Assembly: GCA_018066225.1 (NCBI GenBank) | Contig: JAGHRU010000191.1 | Location: forward strand, 1-19,400 | Length of the DNA stretch: 19,400 nucleotides | Direction: 5' to 3' | Source of the DNA: Candidatus Equimonas enterica | Lineage (GTDB): Bacteria > Bacteroidota > Bacteroidia > Bacteroidales > Bacteroidaceae | Shown: in pieces, positions 15,261-19,400 of the stretch | Position numbering within the stretch: the first letter of the stretch is position 1 | Layout of the letters: each line of letters opens with the position of its first letter | Position numbers and translations under genes: made by a program | The notes under the pieces: model-generated | Databases searched by the model: none | What the model was told of the DNA's origin: nothing | Seen by the model: the letters and a program-made list of their open reading frames with translations, nothing else

Positions 15261-18230
15261 TTACTGCTTTGCGGCCTTGCGGGCGCGACGCTTATCCTGC
15301 TTGCCGAAGACGCGCAGAGCGATAGGAGCGGCAAGGAAGATGGAAGAGAGGGTACCGAAGATGACACCCAGTATCATGGCAAACGCGAAGGAGCGGATGC
15401 TGTCGCCACCGAGGAAGAAGATGCAGAGGAGCACCAAGAGGGTGGTGAGCGAGGTCATGATGGTACGCGTCAAGGTAGCGTTGATAGACATGTTGAACAC
15501 ATCCTCGTGAGCACGCGTGGGATAGTTGCGCATCTCCTCACGGATACGGTCGAAGACCACCACCTTATCGTTGATGGAGTAACCGATAGCCGTCAAGATG
15601 GCGGCGATGAACGTCTGATCCACTTCGAGCGAGAACGGCATCCAACCCCAGCAGATGGAGTACATACCGACGATGAGGAAGGTATCGATGGTCAGCGCGA
15701 CGACGCTACCGACGGAGAAGGCCACGTTGCGGAAACGCAGGAGGATGTAGAGGAAGATGGCGATGAGCGAAAGGGCCACACTGATGGCAGCACCACGCGT
15801 CATATCGGCAGCCACGCTGGCACCCACCTTCTGGGCACTGATGATAGAGCCACCGGTGTGGTTGTCGCGGTCCTTGAAGGTATTGAAGTCGGCCTTGACG
15901 AGTTTAGCGTCGTGGAGGGCCTGCCAGATGAGTTGCTCTACTTCCTGATCCACCTGTGCACCGTTCTCTTCGATGCGATAGGAGGTGGAGATACGGACAG
16001 CAGGATTGCTGGTCGTCACGATGTCGAGGCAGTTGATAGCCGCATTGGCGTCCTTGGCATGGATGACATCAGATACGACGGCATTGACCTCCTCACTCGT
16101 CACCTTCTGCTCAAACTCTACGACGTAGTTGCGACCACCCGTGAAGTCGATGCCCTGCTGGAGACCACGCACGCAAAGCGAAGCGATGCCGACAGCCACG
16201 CAGATGCCGAAGATGGTGAAGCTGCGACGCGCAGCACTCATAAAGGTGTACTGCTTCTCGACCATGAACTTCTTGCTCAGCGACGTCATGAAAGTGAGGC
16301 CAAGCCATTTGTCCTTGTTGTGGAAGTGCTCATAGACGATGCGCGTCATCCACACGGCGGTGAAGAAGCTGGCGCAGATACCGATGCCGAGCGTCATAGC
16401 GAAGCCACGGATAGGTCCGGTGCCGAAGTTGTAGAGGATAACGGCGGTGATGATAGAGGTAAGGTTGGAGTCGAAGATGGCGCTGAACGCATTGCCATAA
16501 CCGTCGGCGAGTGCCTGACGGATGTTCTTGCCAGCACGCAACTCCTCCTTGGTGCGCTCATAAATCAGCACATTGGCATCGACGGCCATACCCAGCGAGA
16601 GCACCATACCGGCGCTGCCCGACATGGTGAGCGCGGCCTGGAAGGAGGTGAGGACACCAAAGGTGAAGAAGAAGTTGAGCAGCAGCGCGCCGTTGGCCAC
16701 CATACCGGGGATGAAGCCATAGTAGAGGCACATGAAGATCATCAGCAGCACGAAGGCAACGATACAGCTGATGAAGCCAGCCTTGATGGATGCGCTACCG
16801 AGGCTCGGGCCGACGGTTTCCTCGGAGACGATGCTGGTGGGAGCAGGCATCTTACCGCTCTTGAGCACGTTGGAGAGGTCCTTGGTGTCTTCGGCGGTGA
16901 AGTGGCCAGAGATCTGCGAGGTACCGCCCGTGATTTCGTTTTGCACGGTAGGTGCGGAATAGACGAAGCCGTCGAGCACGATAGCCACACCGCGGTGGAT
17001 GTTCTTCTTCGTGAGCTGTGCCCAGTCGCGCGAGCCGTCGGCGGTCATCGTCATCGACACGATAGGATTGTGATACTGGTCATAGTCGTCCTTGGCATCA
17101 GCGATGACGTCACCGGCCATAGCGGCGGCACCGCTGGTCTTCTTGAGCGCATAGAGCTCATAGACATTGGCCTTGAACTGGCTGGCGGGCTTAACACCCC
17201 AAGCGAAGGTGAGGTCGGCGGGGAGGATGCTTGCTGCGAGTTCGGAGTTGAGGATGGCATTGACTTTTGCGGTGTCCTCGGCCATAGCGAAGCCAGCCAC
17301 GCAGTTGTCGGGGCTCACCATGCCGTTGCCGGTCATGAGGACGGAGAGGAGCGGATGCTGCTTACGGTCGGCATCGCGCTTCTTGTCGGCAGCAGCGTTC
17401 TTGGCCAGCGCAGGCTTCTCTTCCTTTTCAGGTGCCACCTTCGTCGTGTCGTCGGCAGCGGGCGTATCGCCCTTGGCCATACGCTGATCGAGGCTATTGA
17501 GGGCAGCAGAGATTTCCTTGTAGTTGTAGGTTTCCCAGAACTCGAGGTTGGCGCTACCTTGCAGGAGGTTGCGGACACGCTCCGGCTCTTTCACGCCCGG
17601 CATCTCGACCATGATCTGGCCCATCTGGCCGCGACCTTCGAGAATTTGGATGTTGGGCTGTGCCACACCGAAGCGGTCGATACGTTGCTGCACTACCTGG
17701 TAGGAGTTGCTGACAGCGGCTTTGACTTCCTTGACAATGGCGGCTTTGACTTGTGCGTCTTTGCTGCGCGGTGTGATGTTCTCGTTTTTGAGTTTTTCGG
17801 CGAACACGCCACCGAGTTTGTCGTTGCCGGCAAGTTTCTGATACTTTGCCACGAAGAGGTCAACGAAATCCTCTGTGCCGTTTTCGGCTTCCACTTTGGC
17901 CTCACTCAGCGCCTTGGCGACTTTCTCATCACTTGCGGCAGCCCCGGCGAGGTTTCTGACTACATCGGGCACGCTGACTTCGAGAATGACATTCATACCA
18001 CCCTTGAGGTCGAGACCGAGTCCGATTTGGAGTTCTTCGCAACGCTTGAGGTTGTAACCGAGCCAAACGTTCTCCTGTCGCATAGAGTCAAGATAGGCTT
18101 GACCTTGTGCCTCGGGCATAGCCGCAGCCTTATCTTCGTAGTGTGAGGTTACGAAGGAGAAGCTGAGGTAGAAGAGGCAGATGAGCGCGAGCAGGACTGC
18201 GATGAATTTTACAAATCCTTTGTTTTGCAT
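15261..18230 (-). CDS. secDF: protein translocase SecD-SecF fusion
   Basis: SecDF is an inner-membrane helper of the Sec channel that uses the proton gradient to pull preproteins into the periplasm. This 989-residue chain joins SecD and SecF, the usual arrangement in Bacteroidota. Seen: first membrane helix (about 7-27), GLDLKGGMNVILEV (about 70-83), a long periplasmic region with a Lys/Ala-rich insert (about 245-300), the SecD helix cluster (about 475-640) with AVDANVLIYERTKEE (about 548-562), then SecF from about 655 with DFTGGRNYVVEF, a second helix cluster and INDKVVVFDRIREEM (about 890). The tail is strongly basic (KRRARKAAKQ). ATG at 18230 gives a proper first helix. An intrinsic terminator follows. 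The leader appears long and contains an 88-bp tandem repeat. Its role fits the many exported proteins encoded nearby. Confidence 0.95.
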   Translation of the reverse strand: MQNKGFVKFIAVLLALICLFYLSFSFVTSHYEDKAAAMPEAQGQAYLDSMRQENVWLGYNLKRCEELQIGLGLDLKGGMNVILEVSVPDVVRNLAGAAASDEKVAKALSEAKVEAENGTEDFVDLFVAKYQKLAGNDKLGGVFAEKLKNENITPRSKDAQVKAAIVKEVKAAVSNSYQVVQQRIDRFGVAQPNIQILEGRGQMGQIMVEMPGVKEPERVRNLLQGSANLEFWETYNYKEISAALNSLDQRMAKGDTPAADDTTKVAPEKEEKPALAKNAAADKKRDADRKQHPLLSVLMTGNGMVSPDNCVAGFAMAEDTAKVNAILNSELAASILPADLTFAWGVKPASQFKANVYELYALKKTSGAAAMAGDVIADAKDDYDQYHNPIVSMTMTADGSRDWAQLTKKNIHRGVAIVLDGFVYSAPTVQNEITGGTSQISGHFTAEDTKDLSNVLKSGKMPAPTSIVSEETVGPSLGSASIKAGFISCIVAFVLLMIFMCLYYGFIPGMVANGALLLNFFFTFGVLTSFQAALTMSGSAGMVLSLGMAVDANVLIYERTKEELRAGKNIRQALADGYGNAFSAIFDSNLTSIITAVILYNFGTGPIRGFAMTLGIGICASFFTAVWMTRIVYEHFHNKDKWLGLTFMTSLSKKFMVEKQYTFMSAARRSFTIFGICVAVGIASLCVRGLQQGIDFTGGRNYVVEFEQKVTSEEVNAVVSDVIHAKDANAAINCLDIVTTSNPAVRISTSYRIEENGAQVDQEVEQLIWQALHDAKLVKADFNTFKDRDNHTGGSIISAQKVGASVAADMTRGAAISVALSLIAIFLYILLRFRNVAFSVGSVVALTIDTFLIVGMYSICWGWMPFSLEVDQTFIAAILTAIGYSINDKVVVFDRIREEMRNYPTRAHEDVFNMSINATLTRTIMTSLTTLLVLLCIFFLGGDSIRSFAFAMILGVIFGTLSSIFLAAPIALRVFGKQDKRRARKAAKQ

Positions 18231-18324
18231 CTGTTTTGTTGGTATTATTGTTTTTATATTTTGTTATTCGTAAGAGAGCGTATGCTCATCGGTCATTCAC
18301 ATTTCGCTCCATATAGCGGTGCGG

Positions 18325-18539
18325 CAGCAGAATGAGCGTGCTTCGACAGCAGAATGAGCGTGCTTCTTCGCTGCGAAATTCAGCACCGTCGGCGGTGGAG
18401 CGATGAAATTGCGACCCGCCGGGGTGCGGTGCGACAGCAGAATGAGCGTGCTTACTCGCTGCGAAATTCAGCACCGTCGGCGGTGGAGCGATGAAATTGC
18501 GACCCGCCGGGGTGCGGTGCGACAGCAGAATGAGCGTGC
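18325..18539. repeat. 88-bp tandem repeat upstream of secDF
   Basis: Two full 88-bp copies (18347-18434 and 18435-18522) differ at only two bases. A 22-bp partial copy precedes them (18325-18346) and the first 17 bp of a further copy follow (18523-18539). Each unit starts CAGCAGAATGAGCGTGC and contains CACCGTCGGCGGTG, which can fold as a small hairpin. The last partial copy touches the probable secDF -7 box. An ORF through the repeats looks spurious. Confidence 0.9.
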
Positions 18540-18546
18540 AAATATA
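18539..18546 (-). promoter_or_regulatory. possible -7 box of secDF
   Basis: TATATTTG on the minus strand (complement of 18539-18546) fits TAnnTTTG, but no TTTG is found at the right distance upstream. If used, the secDF leader is about 300 bases and includes all the 88-bp repeats. No better candidate was found nearer the gene. Confidence 0.4.
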
Positions 18547-18573
18547 CTCATAAATTCCCAAACACAGCCCTTT

Positions 18574-18624
18574 GTACGGCAAAAAAGCACATTTCGGGAT
18601 AAAAAACGCGCTTTTTTGCCGTAC
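18574..18624. repeat. 15-bp inverted repeat between metG and secDF
   Basis: GTACGGCAAAAAAGC (18574-18588) and GCTTTTTTGCCGTAC (18610-18624) match perfectly around a 21-base AT-rich loop. The T6 tract inside the arm could support termination of the leftward metG transcript, but the layout is not that of a standard terminator; a protein-binding site is also possible. Confidence 0.6.
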
Positions 18625-18650
18625 GAAGCCGTCAGATAGGGGTGATAGTC

Positions 18651-18753
18651 TCTGCCCAAGGCGTGCGTGTTGTCGTATTTGGGCAGACGGCTTTTCCTGT
18701 CTGGGCAGATAGTTTTCCCTATCTGGGCAGACAGTTCGCACAATCTGCCCAGA
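18651..18753. repeat. 22-bp periodic palindrome array E
   Basis: Cores lie at 18678-18687 (TTTGGGCAGA), 18700-18709 and 18722-18731 (both TCTGGGCAGA) and 18744-18753 (TCTGCCCAGA), each 22 bp apart. An outlying fifth, TCTGCCCAAG at 18651-18660, is 27 bp from the first. The array starts 14 bp after the metG stop on the leftward strand. Here cores are GGGC or GCCC rather than GCGC, so the units do not fold on each other as perfectly as in array A. Confidence 0.85.
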
Positions 18754-18767
18754 CGCGGAAGCGGCTG

Positions 18768-19400
18768 TTATCCGGCCTGCGAACCGGGCAGGACGGGACG
18801 ATCTACGGTGAGCACGCTGAGGCCACCGTCGTGATTGACGGCCGAGAGTATCATGCCCTCACTCACGAGGCCGTTCTTGAACTCACGGGCTGGGAGGTTG
18901 GCGATGAAGACGACTTGCTTGCCTACGAGATCTTCGGGGTCGTAGTGCTCGGCAATGCCACTGACGATGGTACGCTGTTCGAGTCCGTCGTCGATGCGGA
19001 ATTGCAGCAACTTCTTCATCTTCTTGACGCGCTCACAGGCCAGGACGGTGCCCACGCGCAGGTCGAGGCGTGCGAAGTCGTCGATGGTACAGGGCGCAGC
19101 GATGTCTTTGGCGCGATAATTGGCCAAGGCGTTCTCCTTCTTGATGTTTTCGAGGCGTTGGAGTTGTGCAGCCACGACGCTGTCGTCTATCTTCTCAAAG
19201 AGGAGTTGTGGCTCAGCGAGTTGCGCTCCTGCCTTGAGCAGGTCTATGCTGCCCAGACGCTCCCACTCGGCAGCGGGCAGACCTATCATCGTGCGCAGGC
19301 GCTGGCTGGAGAAGGGCAGGAAAGGCTCGAAAGCGATGGCGAGATTTGCACACAGCTGGAGGCTGACGTTGAGAATGGTCTTAACGCGCTCGGGATCGGT
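18768..19400 (-). CDS. metG: methionyl-tRNA synthetase, C-terminal part (partial)
   Basis: The frame enters from the right edge and ends with TAA at 18768-18770, giving about 210 residues. The first part (PERVKTILNVSLQLCANLAI, then FEPFLPFSSQRLRTM) is the end of the helical anticodon-binding domain of class I methionyl-tRNA synthetase. After a linker comes a tRNA-binding OB-fold of the EMAP/Arc1p type: IDDFARLDLRVGTVLACERV, then RTIVSGIAEHYDPEDLVGKQ and EGMILSAV. This appended domain is common in bacterial MetRS dimers, where it also aids dimerisation. The enzyme attaches methionine to tRNA in the cytosol. The catalytic HIGH and KMSKS motifs lie outside the window. Array E follows the stop immediately. 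Confidence 0.92.
   Translation of the reverse strand, partial: TDPERVKTILNVSLQLCANLAIAFEPFLPFSSQRLRTMIGLPAAEWERLGSIDLLKAGAQLAEPQLLFEKIDDSVVAAQLQRLENIKKENALANYRAKDIAAPCTIDDFARLDLRVGTVLACERVKKMKKLLQFRIDDGLEQRTIVSGIAEHYDPEDLVGKQVVFIANLPAREFKNGLVSEGMILSAVNHDGGLSVLTVDRPVLPGSQAG

Noticed and set aside
15507..18146. Long plus-strand open frame (about 879 codons) opposite secDF
   Set aside because: It is the antisense of a clear secDF gene. Its His/Asp/Glu-rich composition is typical of reverse-read GC-rich codons.
18286..18741. Minus-strand open frame of 151 codons through the 88-bp repeats
   Set aside because: It crosses array E and the tandem repeats. Since 88 is not a multiple of three, each copy is read in a different frame, so a real repeat protein is unlikely.

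Overview
The window looks like chromosomal DNA from a Bacteroidales bacterium, most like the Prevotella/Porphyromonas side of the order. This rests on protein resemblance and on promoters of the Bacteroidota form (TTTG or TTG, about 20 bp, then TAnnTTTG), seen clearly before at least four genes. Supporting signs are a one-chain SecDF, an anaerobic NrdD/NrdG reductase, lipoproteins with short lipoboxes, a C-terminal tail of the type IX secretion (T9SS) kind on a secreted protease, and few Shine-Dalgarno sites. Genes are mostly GC-rich; intergenic DNA is often AT-rich. No tRNA, rRNA, CRISPR array or transposase gene was seen.

Layout. 1-392 (+): 3' end of an M1-family aminopeptidase. 630-1190 (-): lipoprotein of unknown function, preceded by 1321-1863 (-), a small outer-membrane beta-barrel-like protein. 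2312-4480 (+): a ClpB-type disaggregase without the usual N-terminal domain. 4592-5113 (+): small lipoprotein with its own promoter. 5337-8003 and 8081-10573 (+): two paralogous secreted M6-family metalloproteases separated by a strong terminator-like hairpin. 10589-10765 (+): a 58-residue winged-helix-like protein. 10932-11954 (+): PLP-dependent threonine aldolase-like enzyme. 12010-12471 and 12550-14646 (-): nrdG and nrdD as an operon. 15261-18230 (-): secDF. 18768-19400 (-): 3' part of metG.

The genes fall into housekeeping functions (protein quality control, Sec export, anaerobic dNTP synthesis, Met-tRNA charging) and an exported proteolysis block. SecDF would help export the proteases and outer-membrane proteins, and at least the first protease then appears built for T9SS passage across the outer membrane.

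The most unusual signal is non-coding. Five intergenic regions (about 401-486, 2100-2175, 10829-10904, 15095-15170, 18651-18753) each carry an array of four (once five) near-palindromic 10-mers, consensus TCTGNGCAGA, with centres almost always exactly 22 bp apart and A- or T-tracts midway between. Four of the five lie at a gene 3' end or terminator; one lies between divergent genes. A second oddity is an 88-bp tandem repeat (about 18325-18539) in the probable leader of secDF.
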